Positions 8,946 through 17,440 of a stretch of DNA of 64,000 bases are shown in pieces. Every line of letters starts with the position of its first letter. Within the stretch, counting starts at the first letter, position 1. The stretch is from Jeotgalibacillus sp. ET6 (GTDB lineage: Bacteria; Bacillota; Bacilli; Bacillales; Jeotgalibacillaceae), in contig NZ_JARUIU010000001.1 of the NCBI RefSeq assembly GCF_029667115.1, forward strand, positions 248,001-312,000, in the 5' to 3' direction. The notes beneath the pieces were generated by a model. It saw nothing but the letters and a program-made list of their open reading frames with translations, did not search any database and was not told where the DNA came from. Made by a program: the position numbers and the translations under genes.

Positions 8946-9737
8946 ATGCAGAGAAAAGAATGGTATCTTGAATACGAGATCCAAAAAAACAGGCCCGGCT
9001 TGCTTGGTGACATTTCTTCCCTTCTCGGTATGCTGGAGATAAATATTATTACAATTAATGGCGTGGATGAAGGAAGACGTGGTATGCTTCTTTTAGCGCG
9101 AAGTGATGAGCAGATAGCAAGACTTGAATCCATTCTAAGTACTATGGATACAATTCAAATGACAAAACTGCGTGAGCCGAAACTGCGTGACCGTTTAGCA
9201 GTACGACATGGACGCTATATTCAACGGGATGCTGATGATAAAAAAACGTTTCGCTTTATACGGGATGAGCTTGGTTTACTGGTGGATTTTATGGCAGAGC
9301 TCTATAAGCAGGAAGGTCATAAATTAATTGGTATAAGAGGTATGCCCAGAGTAGGAAAAACAGAATCCATAGTAGCGGCAAGTGTGTGTGCCAACAAAAA
9401 ATGGCTGTTTGTTTCCTCGACGCTGCTGAAGCAGACGATCCGTAATCAACTTATTCAAGACGAATATAATGAAAATAACTTGTTTATTCTCGATGGCGTT
9501 GTTTCCACAAGACAAGCCAGTGAAAAACATTGGCAGCTTGTCCGTGAAATTATGAGAATGCCGGCTGTGAAAGTGATTGAACACCCTGATGTATTTGTAG
9601 AGAACACAGAGTATTCCCTGGATGACTTTGATTATATCATTGAACTCCGTCATCATCCGGATGAAGAAATTACATATGAAATGGTGCCTAAAAATAATAT
9701 GTTCGGCGGTTCTGATTTTGGTGATTTTGATTTTTAA
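8946..9737 (+). CDS. ymfK: DUF3388 protein YmfK, ACT-like N terminus with a P-loop
   Basis: 263 residues. The N-terminal 75 residues (EYEIQKNRPGLLGDISSLLGML) read like an ACT regulatory domain. After a linker comes GMPRVGKTES (about residues 134-143), which fits a Walker A P-loop, followed by a region with LFILDGVVS that could act as Walker B. It is conserved in Bacillus, with unknown function. ATG 8946 is preceded by AAGGGGATGATCAC. rodZ follows 19 nt later, so they probably share a transcript. Confidence 0.85.
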   Translation: MQRKEWYLEYEIQKNRPGLLGDISSLLGMLEINIITINGVDEGRRGMLLLARSDEQIARLESILSTMDTIQMTKLREPKLRDRLAVRHGRYIQRDADDKKTFRFIRDELGLLVDFMAELYKQEGHKLIGIRGMPRVGKTESIVAASVCANKKWLFVSSTLLKQTIRNQLIQDEYNENNLFILDGVVSTRQASEKHWQLVREIMRMPAVKVIEHPDVFVENTEYSLDDFDYIIELRHHPDEEITYEMVPKNNMFGGSDFGDFDF

Positions 9738-9756
9738 GTATTGGCAGGTGTAAACA

Positions 9757-10647
9757 TTGACTGAATTAGGAAATCGATTAAAAGAAGCCCGCGAAGGAAA
9801 AGGCTTAAGCTTAGATGAAGTGCAATCGTTAACAAAGATTCAAAAAAGATATCTACAGGGCATTGAGGAAGGCAATTATACAATGATGCCGGGCTCTTTT
9901 TATGTTCGGGCATTTATTAAACAATATGCTGAAGCAGTAGACTTGCAGCCTGATGAGCTTTTTGAGGAATTCGCAAATGAGATCCCCTCTAACCATGAAG
10001 ATCAGATTCCCTCTCATTTATCAAGGGCGCAGACTCGTAAAGGAACATCCGGTTCATCCAGAATGTTCAGTTTTCTGCCCACATTTATTACTGTCATTTT
10101 TATTGTAGGCATTTTAGCGGTTGTTTATTTTCTCGCGGTTCAACTAATGTCTGAAGATAATGATCCAGATGCAGGCAATGGAACAGAAGAAAGTGTGGGT
10201 ATAGAACAGCAGGAGGAAGTTTCTCCTGCAGCAGAAGAAGAAGGCGATGAAGAGCAGCCTGCTGAAGAAGCTGAGGAATCTGCATCAGAGGAAGAATCTG
10301 CAGAAGAACCTGCAGAACCTGCTGATGAACTGTCGATAGAAAGTGGGGGAACAGATGCTCAAACCACAACCTATCAAGTTTCCGGAACCGAAGAAATAGA
10401 GGTAACAATTGAGTCTTCTTCTTCCTCCTGGGTGGGTATTACAGATGAAGATCAGAATGAATTGATCAGCAAGCAGATGACTCAAACGGACAATGAATTG
10501 TCTTTTGATGCTTCTGAATACGACTGGTTCCGCATTCGTGTTGGCAGCACATCGGGTACAGAAGTAAAAATCAATGGAGAGCTTGTTGAATTTGGACTTT
10601 CTACTGATGTAAATCCTCAAAATATAGCTATTGAAGTGGAAAACTAA
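9757..10647 (+). CDS. rodZ: RodZ-type cell-shape protein (YmfM)
   Basis: Membrane protein that links the MreB cytoskeleton to wall elongation. 296 residues: an N-terminal Xre-like helix-turn-helix (about 1-70), one transmembrane helix near 106-130, a Glu/Ala/Pro-rich acidic linker (about 132-195), and a C-terminal beta domain (DUF4115) with SSSSWVGITDEDQNEL. TTG 9757 is the start, with a weak GGCAGGTG site, set by the typical TELGNRLKEARE N terminus. The very acidic external linker could suit a salty environment. Confidence 0.92.
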   Translation: MTELGNRLKEAREGKGLSLDEVQSLTKIQKRYLQGIEEGNYTMMPGSFYVRAFIKQYAEAVDLQPDELFEEFANEIPSNHEDQIPSHLSRAQTRKGTSGSSRMFSFLPTFITVIFIVGILAVVYFLAVQLMSEDNDPDAGNGTEESVGIEQQEEVSPAAEEEGDEEQPAEEAEESASEEESAEEPAEPADELSIESGGTDAQTTTYQVSGTEEIEVTIESSSSSWVGITDEDQNELISKQMTQTDNELSFDASEYDWFRIRVGSTSGTEVKINGELVEFGLSTDVNPQNIAIEVEN

Positions 10648-10680
10648 AAGCGGTAATCTTGCTCATTTTAAGCGAAAGGA

Positions 10681-10712
10681 AAATAGTCATCAGAATTGAT
10701 GGCTATTTTTTT
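10681..10712 (+). terminator. Hairpin terminator between rodZ and pgsA
   Basis: AAATAGTCATC pairs with GATGGCTATTT (one G-U) around AGAATT, followed by a T run. Some read-through into pgsA is likely, because only 39 nt remain before its start. Confidence 0.8.
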
Positions 10713-10751
10713 GCTAATAAAAGAATCAATTTGTTTCAGGGAGGAAAGAAA

Positions 10752-11330
10752 ATGAATATACCCAATAAGATTACGATTTCAAGAATTTTATTAATTCCTT
10801 TATTTATGATCATTATGCTGGTTGATTTCAATTGGGGAACGCTTCAACTGCTCGGTGCTGAAATACCGGTTCATCACTTTATCGGAGGAATGATTTTTAT
10901 TTTTGCTGCTTCCACGGACTGGGTCGACGGCTACTATGCACGGAAATATAATATGGTTACTAATCTGGGGAAATTTTTAGATCCTTTGGCGGACAAGCTT
11001 TTAGTGTCTGCTGCTTTAGTTATTCTTGTTGAATTGCAGCTGGCACCATCCTGGATCGTTATTATTATAATAAGCCGAGAGTTTGCCATTACCGGTTTAA
11101 GGCTCGTTCTTGCAGGCAGCGGGGAAGTTCATGCGGCTGCGATGCTTGGGAAGATTAAAATGTGGATGCAAATCATTGCAGTTTCATCACTTCTTCTACA
11201 CAACATCGTATTCGAACTTGTAAACATTCCATTTGATATAATTTCTCTTTATATTGCAGCTGTTTTTACTGTTTGGTCTGGAGTGGATTATTTTGTTAAA
11301 AACTGGGATGCTTTCCGACATTCCAAATAA
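10752..11330 (+). CDS. pgsA: CDP-diacylglycerol-glycerol-3-phosphate 3-phosphatidyltransferase
   Basis: Makes phosphatidylglycerol-phosphate from CDP-diacylglycerol and glycerol 3-phosphate at the membrane, the committed step of anionic lipid synthesis. 192 residues with several membrane helices. The CDP-alcohol transferase motif DWVDGYYARKYN with downstream GKFLDPLADK carries all three Asp positions. The start is ATG 10752 after GGGAGGAAAG; an upstream in-frame start would add 31 unlikely residues running through the terminator. cinA follows 14 nt later. Confidence 0.95.
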   Translation: MNIPNKITISRILLIPLFMIIMLVDFNWGTLQLLGAEIPVHHFIGGMIFIFAASTDWVDGYYARKYNMVTNLGKFLDPLADKLLVSAALVILVELQLAPSWIVIIIISREFAITGLRLVLAGSGEVHAAAMLGKIKMWMQIIAVSSLLLHNIVFELVNIPFDIISLYIAAVFTVWSGVDYFVKNWDAFRHSK

Positions 11331-11344
11331 GGAGAGTTCACGAT

Positions 11345-12601
11345 ATGAACGCTGAAATTATTGCAGTAGGCTCTGAATTGCTTCTTGGACAAATAGCCAA
11401 TACAAATGCACAGTTTATCTCTAACCAGCTTGCTGAAGCAGGAGTGGATGTTTACAGGCATAGTGTGATCGGCGATAATCAATCGCGGCTCCTTGAAGAG
11501 ATTTCTGCTGCTGAAGACCGCGCAGATTTAATTATTCTCACCGGCGGACTGGGGCCGACAAAAGACGATCTGACTAAAGAAACCGTTGCTCTTCATCTGG
11601 GCAGAAAACTGGTCATGCACGAGGAGTCACTTTTTTATATTGAAAGCTATTTTAAAAATGCCAACAGGGAAATGACAGAAAACAATCAAAAGCAGGCACT
11701 TGTAGTTGAAGGAAGCAATGTATTAATGAATCATCATGGAATGGCGCCTGGCATGATGATTCATTCTGAGCGGTCAGTCTTTGTTTTATTGCCTGGACCT
11801 CCCCGTGAAATGAAACCCATGTTTCAATCGTCTGTTATCCCTGAACTTTTAAAGCTTGGGGAAGTAAAGCCTATGAAATCCCGTGTTCTCAGATATTTTG
11901 GGATTGGAGAGGCTGAATTGGAGACAAAGATTGATCATCTGATTAACAAACAGATTAACCCAACCATTGCTCCCCTTGCTTCTGACGGGGAAGTAACGCT
12001 AAGGATCACTGCAAAGCATTCACAAATTACAGAAGCGGAAAAGATGCTTGATGAAGCAGAGGCAGAAATAAACTCGATCGTCGGCCAATTTATGTATGGC
12101 AGAAATAACGAGACGCTTCTTCAGAAAGCCTGCCAGCTTTTATCTTCTTTCAAGCTCACCATAGCCTCTGCAGAGAGTCTGACAGCAGGACTGTTTTCCT
12201 CGCAAGTAGGTAGTCAGCCTGGCGCAAGCTCTATACTAAAAGGCGGAATTGTCAGCTACTCAAATGATGTGAAAGTAAATTTAGCCCGAGTTTCCGAAAA
12301 GACGCTGTCAGAAGAAGGTGCTGTTAGTGAAGCATGCGCCATTGAAATGGCTGAAGGTGCCAAACGCCAGCTGAATGCAGATATAGGCATTTCTTTTACC
12401 GGCTCTGCCGGACCGGATTCACTTGAAGGCAGCCCGCCCGGTACAGTATGGATCGGTATTGCTTTTAAAGATCAACCGGTGCAGGCGGTGCAATTGAAGC
12501 TTCAGGGAGATAGAAACTATATTCGGCTGCGGGCAGTAAAGTATGGACTGTTCTACATTATCCAGCTGCTTGAGCAACAAAATGCTGAAGAACTATTATA
12601 A
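11345..12601 (+). CDS. cinA: Competence/damage-inducible protein CinA
   Basis: 418 residues. The N-terminal molybdopterin-binding-like domain carries ILTGGLGPTKDDLTKE and LPGPPREMKPMF. The C-terminal CinA domain carries SAESLTAGLFSSQV and FTGSAGPDS. The family includes nicotinamide-nucleotide amidase and ADP-ribose pyrophosphatase activities; in Bacillus it is coexpressed with recA during competence. The start is ATG 11345 after AAGGAG. The gap to recA holds a LexA box and a separate promoter. Confidence 0.94.
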   Translation: MNAEIIAVGSELLLGQIANTNAQFISNQLAEAGVDVYRHSVIGDNQSRLLEEISAAEDRADLIILTGGLGPTKDDLTKETVALHLGRKLVMHEESLFYIESYFKNANREMTENNQKQALVVEGSNVLMNHHGMAPGMMIHSERSVFVLLPGPPREMKPMFQSSVIPELLKLGEVKPMKSRVLRYFGIGEAELETKIDHLINKQINPTIAPLASDGEVTLRITAKHSQITEAEKMLDEAEAEINSIVGQFMYGRNNETLLQKACQLLSSFKLTIASAESLTAGLFSSQVGSQPGASSILKGGIVSYSNDVKVNLARVSEKTLSEEGAVSEACAIEMAEGAKRQLNADIGISFTGSAGPDSLEGSPPGTVWIGIAFKDQPVQAVQLKLQGDRNYIRLRAVKYGLFYIIQLLEQQNAEELL

Positions 12602-12932
12602 GTTTTTTGCCTAATCCAAAGGGGAAAATAACTCTGCATTATTGATCTAACTTACCGGCACTGCACAAAACCACTCCGTTTTTAAATGTCAGCAGCTTGA
12701 TCTAATCTTTAAGATTTAAAAAAATAAAATAGCAAAGTATCCAGCTTTTTTTTCCTCAAATCAAGACAATACCTGTTGGAAATTAAGAAAATATCTTAAT
12801 ATTCCTCTTTAAAAAAAGCGAATAAATGTTCGCTTTTTGCTTGTTATATAGATTGAAAAAGAGTATAGTAGAGTTAGGTTATGAGATGTCATTTAAAACA
12901 TAAAGACATCTTAGATAAAAGGAGGAATTTTT
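12602..12932 (+). other. cinA-recA gap
   Basis: 331 nt without a gene. The first 200 nt show nothing recognisable. From 12814 on come the terminator-like palindrome with LexA box, the recA promoter and the ribosome site AAAAGGAGGAA at 12917-12927. Confidence 0.7.
12814..12869 (+). promoter_or_regulatory. recA promoter with LexA box inside a terminator-like hairpin
   Basis: CGAAT-AAAT-GTTCG at 12819-12832 matches the Bacillus SOS box CGAACNNNNGTTCG at all but one position. It forms the heart of AAAAAGCGAA / TTCGCTTTTT, which also looks like an intrinsic terminator for cinA. The promoter follows: TTGTTA (12841-12846), 17 nt, TATAGT (12864-12869). Confidence 0.85.
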
Positions 12933-13982
12933 GTGAGTGATCGTCAGGCAGCGCTCGATATGGCACTGAAACAAATAGAAAAGCAGTTTGGAAAAGGCTC
13001 TATAATGAAACTGGGTGAAAAGACAGACAGAAATTTATCCACAGTCTCCAGCGGCTCCATTGCGCTCGACGCAGCGCTTGGAGTGGGCGGTTATCCCAGA
13101 GGCCGTGTTATTGAAATTTATGGCCCTGAAAGCTCAGGTAAGACGACTGTTGCCCTTCATGCGATTGCAGAGGTGCAGTCTAAAGGCGGCCAGGCTGCGT
13201 TTATTGATGCCGAGCATGCGCTTGATCCTGTTTATGCAAGCAAGCTTGGAGTTAACATAGATGAGCTGCTATTATCGCAGCCGGATACGGGCGAGCAGGC
13301 TCTTGAAATTGCTGAAGCCCTTGTACGAAGCGGTGCAGTCGAAATCGTAGTAGTCGACTCTGTTGCTGCCCTTGTCCCTAAAGCGGAAATTGAAGGAGAG
13401 ATGGGAGATTCCCATGTTGGTCTTCAGGCAAGACTTATGTCTCAGGCTCTTCGAAAGCTGTCTGGCGCCATCAGCAAATCAAACACGATTGCCATTTTCA
13501 TCAATCAGATTCGTGAAAAGGTAGGCGTTATGTTTGGCAGCCCTGAGACAACACCAGGGGGCCGTGCGTTAAAATTCTATTCTTCCATTCGCCTTGATGT
13601 TCGAAGAGCTGAAACTCTTAAGCAGGGTAATGAAATGGTGGGGAATAAAACCCGGATTAAGATTGTTAAGAATAAAGTCGCGCCGCCTTTCCGCATAGCG
13701 GAAGTTGATATTATGTATGGAGAGGGAATTTCCCGCGAAGGAGAAATTGTGGATCTCGGGTCGGATGTTGATATTATCCAAAAAAGCGGTTCATGGTATT
13801 CGTATAATGGAGACCGACTTGGTCAAGGCCGCGAAAATTCAAAGCAATTCTTAAAAGAGAATCCAGAACTGCGTCAGGAAATCATGCTCAAGATCCGAGG
13901 GCATCACGGTATGGACGTAGATCGCAATGCTCCTCCTGCTGAGGAAGAGGCAGATTTTAACCTGCTTGATGATACAGAATAA
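12933..13982 (+). CDS. recA: Recombinase RecA
   Basis: Strand-exchange ATPase and SOS co-protease. 349 residues. Walker [10 protein letters not shown] lies near residues 64-72, with [21 protein letters not shown] and the L2 region [14 protein letters not shown], and an acidic C-terminal tail. The start is GTG 12933, 6-7 nt after AAAAGGAGGAA. Expected to be LexA-repressed and DNA-damage-induced through the upstream box. Confidence 0.99.
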   Translation: MSDRQAALDMALKQIEKQFGKGSIMKLGEKTDRNLSTVSSGSIALDAALGVGGYPRGRVIEIYGPESSGKTTVALHAIAEVQSKGGQAAFIDAEHALDPVYASKLGVNIDELLLSQPDTGEQALEIAEALVRSGAVEIVVVDSVAALVPKAEIEGEMGDSHVGLQARLMSQALRKLSGAISKSNTIAIFINQIREKVGVMFGSPETTPGGRALKFYSSIRLDVRRAETLKQGNEMVGNKTRIKIVKNKVAPPFRIAEVDIMYGEGISREGEIVDLGSDVDIIQKSGSWYSYNGDRLGQGRENSKQFLKENPELRQEIMLKIRGHHGMDVDRNAPPAEEEADFNLLDDTE

Positions 13983-13996
13983 GAGTATAATTAAGG

Positions 13997-14027
13997 GCAA
14001 AGAGAATAATCTCTTTGTCTTTTTTTA
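13997..14027 (+). terminator. Intrinsic terminator of recA
   Basis: GCAAAGAGA pairs with TCTCTTTGT around ATAA, then a T run. Confidence 0.9.
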
Positions 14028-14068
14028 TCAATATATTGGAATGGGATGTGTATAATTGGCTCATCCCC

Positions 14069-14097
14069 TTGACAAGAAAAATTCACAGACTTAAAAT
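14069..14097 (+). promoter_or_regulatory. Sigma-A promoter for rny
   Basis: Consensus TTGACA (14069-14074), 17 nt, TAAAAT (14092-14097). A second possible promoter, TTGCCT / TATACT with 17 nt spacing, lies at 14140-14168. Confidence 0.75.
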
Positions 14098-14222
14098 TAA
14101 CATTGTATATCTTACAAATTTTTTCGATTGATACGTAAATTGCCTGGCCTTGTATAGTACTTTATACTAGCCGACAAAAGGCAGGATCAGAAACATTTGA
14201 ATAGCAAGGGGAGGTGAACACG

Positions 14223-15782
14223 ATGGAATTATTTACTATCATCTCCATTTTGCTTAGCATTATCGTCGGTGTGATTGTTGGTTATTTGATTCACAAATTC
14301 ATGATGGATGCGAAAATCGGTGGTGCTAAAGGCTCTGTAGAACAAATTATTGAAAATGGAAGACGTGAAGCAGAAGCATTAAAGAAAGAAGCACTGCTTG
14401 AAGCGAAAGATGAAAATCATCAGCTTCGTTCTGAGATTGAAGCAGAACTTCGTGAGCGAAGAAACGAATTGCAAAAGCAGGAAAATCGTTTGATGCAGAG
14501 AGAAGAAAATCTCGACCGTAAAGATGATTCGCTGAACAAACGCGAATCATTACTCGAGCGCAAGGATCAATCCTTGCACGAACGACAACAACATATTGAA
14601 GAAATGGAAAGCAAAGTGGATGAGATGGTTCAAAAGCAGGAGCATGAGCTTGAGCGGATTTCAAGCTTAACGCGTGAAGAAGCGAAAAGCATCATTCTTG
14701 ACCAGGTGGAAAAAGAACTGGCTCAGGACATTGCAATTATGGTTAAAGAACAGGAAAACCGTGCCAAAGAAGAATCAGAGAAAAAGGCCCGGGAGCTTCT
14801 ATCATTAGCCATTCAGCGCTGTGCAGCTGATCACGTTGCAGAGACAACCGTTTCTGTCGTGAATTTGCCGAATGATGAGATGAAAGGTCGAATCATTGGT
14901 AGAGAAGGAAGAAATATTCGCACGCTAGAAACATTAACCGGAATTGACTTAATTATTGACGACACACCTGAAGCAGTCATTCTTTCCGGCTTTGATCCTA
15001 TCAGACGGGAAACTGCAAGAATCGCTCTTGAAAAGCTTGTGCAGGATGGACGTATTCACCCTGCCAGAATTGAAGAGATGGTGGACAAAGCAAGAAGAGA
15101 AGTAGATGAGCATATCAGGGAAATTGGTGAGCAGACAACTTTCGATGTAGGTGCTCATGGGCTGCATCCGGATTTAATTAAAATTCTGGGCAGACTTCGT
15201 TACCGTACAAGTTATGGACAAAATGTATTAAAGCACTCTACAGAAGTCGCCTACCTTTCAGGCTTGCTGGCTGCTGAATTGGGAGAAGATGAAACACTTG
15301 CCAGACGTGCCGGACTTCTGCACGATATTGGTAAAGCGATTGACCATGAGGTTGAAGGCAGCCACGTGGAAATCGGTGTTGAACTTGCCACTAAATACAA
15401 AGAGCATCCAGTTGTCATCAACAGTATTGCTTCTCACCACGGTGACCATGAAGCCACTTCTGTTATAGCAGTGCTGGTAGCTGCTGCAGATGCGTTATCC
15501 GCTGCTCGGCCGGGAGCCAGAAGCGAAACGCTGGAAAATTACATTCGCCGCCTTGAGCGTTTGGAGGAAATTTCAGAATCCTATGATGGAGTTGAAAAAT
15601 CCTTTGCAATCCAGGCCGGCCGTGAAATCCGGATTATGGTGAAGCCTGAACAAATTGATGATCTTACTGCTCATCGACTCGCTCGAGATATTCGAAAGAG
15701 AATCGAAGAAGAGTTAAATTATCCAGGCCACATAAAAGTTACAGTAATTCGCGAAACACGGGCAGTAGAATACGCAAAATAG
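14223..15782 (+). CDS. rny: Ribonuclease Y
   Basis: Membrane-anchored endoribonuclease that starts turnover of many mRNAs. 519 residues: N-terminal membrane helix (2-24), long charged coiled coil (about 30-190), KH RNA-binding domain with [12 protein letters not shown] (about 220), and HD phosphohydrolase domain with [12 protein letters not shown] (about 365) and ASHHGDHE. The chosen start is ATG 14223, 6 nt after GGGGAGGTG; a GTG at 14214 lies inside the ribosome site. Confidence 0.97.
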   Translation: MELFTIISILLSIIVGVIVGYLIHKFMMDAKIGGAKGSVEQIIENGRREAEALKKEALLEAKDENHQLRSEIEAELRERRNELQKQENRLMQREENLDRKDDSLNKRESLLERKDQSLHERQQHIEEMESKVDEMVQKQEHELERISSLTREEAKSIILDQVEKELAQDIAIMVKEQENRAKEESEKKARELLSLAIQRCAADHVAETTVSVVNLPNDEMKGRIIGREGRNIRTLETLTGIDLIIDDTPEAVILSGFDPIRRETARIALEKLVQDGRIHPARIEEMVDKARREVDEHIREIGEQTTFDVGAHGLHPDLIKILGRLRYRTSYGQNVLKHSTEVAYLSGLLAAELGEDETLARRAGLLHDIGKAIDHEVEGSHVEIGVELATKYKEHPVVINSIASHHGDHEATSVIAVLVAAADALSAARPGARSETLENYIRRLERLEEISESYDGVEKSFAIQAGREIRIMVKPEQIDDLTAHRLARDIRKRIEEELNYPGHIKVTVIRETRAVEYAK

Positions 15783-15787
15783 CTAAA

Positions 15788-15823
15788 AAAGGCAATGTGA
15801 TTCGCTCACATTGCCTTTCTATT
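15788..15823 (+). terminator. Intrinsic terminator between rny and ymdB
   Basis: A 13-bp stem, AAAGGCAATGTGA / TCACATTGCCTTT, around TTCGC, followed by a T-rich stretch. Confidence 0.85.
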
Positions 15824-15878
15824 TGTTTATAAGAGTTAATTAATTCACTATAAAAAGCATCAGGAAGAGGTATTATAT

Positions 15879-16673
15879 ATGAAAATTTTATTTATTGGGG
15901 ATGTCATGGGTTCGCCTGGAAGGGAAATGGTGGAGGAGTTTTTACCAAAACTAAAAGAAAAATACCAGCCGGATTGCACCATTGTAAATGGAGAAAATGC
16001 AGCATCGGGAAGAGGAATCACTGAAAAAATATACAGGCAGCTTGAAGCAGCAGGAGGAGACGCGATTACAATGGGCAATCATACCTGGGATAATCGCGAA
16101 ATTTTTCAATTTATTGACCAGACCCAAAATCTTATCAGACCTGCAAATTATCCTTCAGGGGCTCCTGGTAAAGGCATGCAGATGATTTCAGCTGGAAGCG
16201 CCGAAGTTGCTGTAATTAATCTGCTTGGCCGCACATTCATGAATCCTGTAGATGATCCTTTTCCTGCAGTTAAAAGACTGGTGGATGAAGCGAGACGACA
16301 CACTCCTTACATTTTTGTGGACTTTCATGCTGAAGCCACCAGTGAGAAACAGGCCATGGGCTGGTTTTTGGATGGAAAGGTTTCTGCTGTGGTAGGTACT
16401 CATACACATGTTCAGACAGCAGATAACCGTGTATTGCCTTCAGGTACTGCTTATCTTTCAGATGTGGGCATGACTGGCCCGTATGATGCTGTGCTTGGAA
16501 TGGAAAAAGAAGCGGTCCTTAAACGCTTCCTCACGACCCTCCCTACCCGCTTTGAAGTTCCGAAGACCGGGCGGACGATACTGAGCGGGTGTCTAATCAC
16601 TCTGGATCGAAAAAGTGGAAAAGCGAATTCCATCGACCGAATCCTGATTAATGACGATCATCCATTTGAGTAA
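15879..16673 (+). CDS. ymdB: YmdB-family metallophosphoesterase
   Basis: Phosphodiesterase of the TIGR00282 family; in B. subtilis YmdB acts on 2',3'-cyclic nucleotides and affects biofilm versus motility choices. 264 residues. The metal ligands are visible: D in IGDVMGSPGRE, E/N in NGENAASGRG, N/H in GNHTWDN, H in DFHAEATSEK and H/H in GTHTHVQTAD. The start is ATG 15879 with AGGAAGAGG upstream. It keeps the Bacillus rny-ymdB-spoVS order. Confidence 0.95.
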   Translation: MKILFIGDVMGSPGREMVEEFLPKLKEKYQPDCTIVNGENAASGRGITEKIYRQLEAAGGDAITMGNHTWDNREIFQFIDQTQNLIRPANYPSGAPGKGMQMISAGSAEVAVINLLGRTFMNPVDDPFPAVKRLVDEARRHTPYIFVDFHAEATSEKQAMGWFLDGKVSAVVGTHTHVQTADNRVLPSGTAYLSDVGMTGPYDAVLGMEKEAVLKRFLTTLPTRFEVPKTGRTILSGCLITLDRKSGKANSIDRILINDDHPFE

Positions 16674-16784
16674 GAATTAGAGAAGTCCTTACTCAAAGAG
16701 CATAGTGATGACACTTTGTGAATATAGTTAATGGAAATCATCACATCCATGGTGTGGTAGTTGATGTTAATGAGGAGGTACACA

Positions 16785-17045
16785 ATGGACGTCCTGAAGG
16801 TGTCATCACGATCGAACCCAAACTCCGTCGCAGGAGCACTGGCTGGTGTGCTGCGTGAACGGGGTGTGGTGGAGGTACAAGCAATAGGAGCAGGTGCGCT
16901 GAATCAAGCAGTAAAAGCAGTCGCCATTGCCAGAGGATTCGTTGCTCCAGGTGGAGTGGATTTAATTTGTATTCCGGCTTTTACAGACATTAAAATTGAT
17001 GGGGAAGACCGGACCGCCATGAAACTTATCATCGAGCCAAGGTAA
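16785..17045 (+). CDS. spoVS: Stage V sporulation protein S
   Basis: 86-residue Alba-like small protein needed for coat assembly and spore completion in B. subtilis. It is nearly invariant in the family: MDVLKVSSRSNPNSVAGALA and GGVDLICIPAFTDI. The start is ATG 16785, 5 nt after GAGGAGGT; longer in-frame starts upstream would read through that ribosome site. In B. subtilis it is transcribed by sigma-H; I could not find a convincing sigma-H promoter here. Confidence 0.97.
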   Translation: MDVLKVSSRSNPNSVAGALAGVLRERGVVEVQAIGAGALNQAVKAVAIARGFVAPGGVDLICIPAFTDIKIDGEDRTAMKLIIEPR

Positions 17046-17111
17046 AAAGGGGAAATCCGTTTTATCTGGCCGATAATTGAGCTGGCGGTGCCTTGATATG
17101 AATGGTTAGGA

Positions 17112-17146
17112 AAAGAGCCTGAGACAAATTATGTCTCAGGTTCTTT
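17112..17146 (+). terminator. Intrinsic terminator of spoVS
   Basis: A 15-bp stem, AAAGAGCCTGAGACA / TGTCTCAGGTTCTTT, around AATTA. It belongs to the GAGACA/TGTCTC hairpin family seen elsewhere in the window. Confidence 0.88.
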
Positions 17147-17300
17147 GACTGTTCTTTTTGGTTAAATGCGAGTGTCATCTTCTCCAATGACCTCCCCCTT
17201 CAGCTCCATCCATCTCATACTAATAAAATTGCACGGCCTTGTTAAAATATTATTTTAAGCTATTCTCTTTTAGTCAATAGAGCGAAAAGAAAAGACGAAA

Positions 17301-17352
17301 TTTCGACAAAAGCACCGTCTCTATTGTATCTGATGTAAAGACCCTTTATACT
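17301..17352 (+). promoter_or_regulatory. miaB-ricA promoter with upstream Spo0A-like box
   Basis: The promoter TTGTAT (17324-17329), 17 nt, TATACT (17347-17352) is seen directly. TTCGACA at 17302-17308 is the reverse complement of the TGTCGAA 0A box, with flanking A/T residues fitting the extended consensus. Regulation by Spo0A is an inference. Confidence 0.55.
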
Positions 17353-17440
17353 AAAGGGACGTGTGATTTACAGCATTTTCATCACAATTAAGCAGCGCGT
17401 GATGATTTGTATGTGGTTTTGATAGAAAGGGGATTTTCTC

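Larger units (their letters stand above)
17046..17440 (+). other. spoVS-miaB gap (395 nt)
   Basis: Holds the spoVS terminator, a candidate Spo0A box (17302-17308) and a sigma-A promoter (17324-17352). B. subtilis has tdh and kbl between these genes; neither is present and no remnant is visible. Confidence 0.7.

Noticed and set aside
16681-16784. Sigma-H promoter for spoVS
   Set aside because: GTGAATAT at 16718 resembles a -10 but no matching -35 is found at proper spacing.
17296-17305. Palindrome CGAAATTTCG as an independent operator
   Set aside because: Ten bases of AT-rich palindrome are weak; kept only as context for the 0A-like box.
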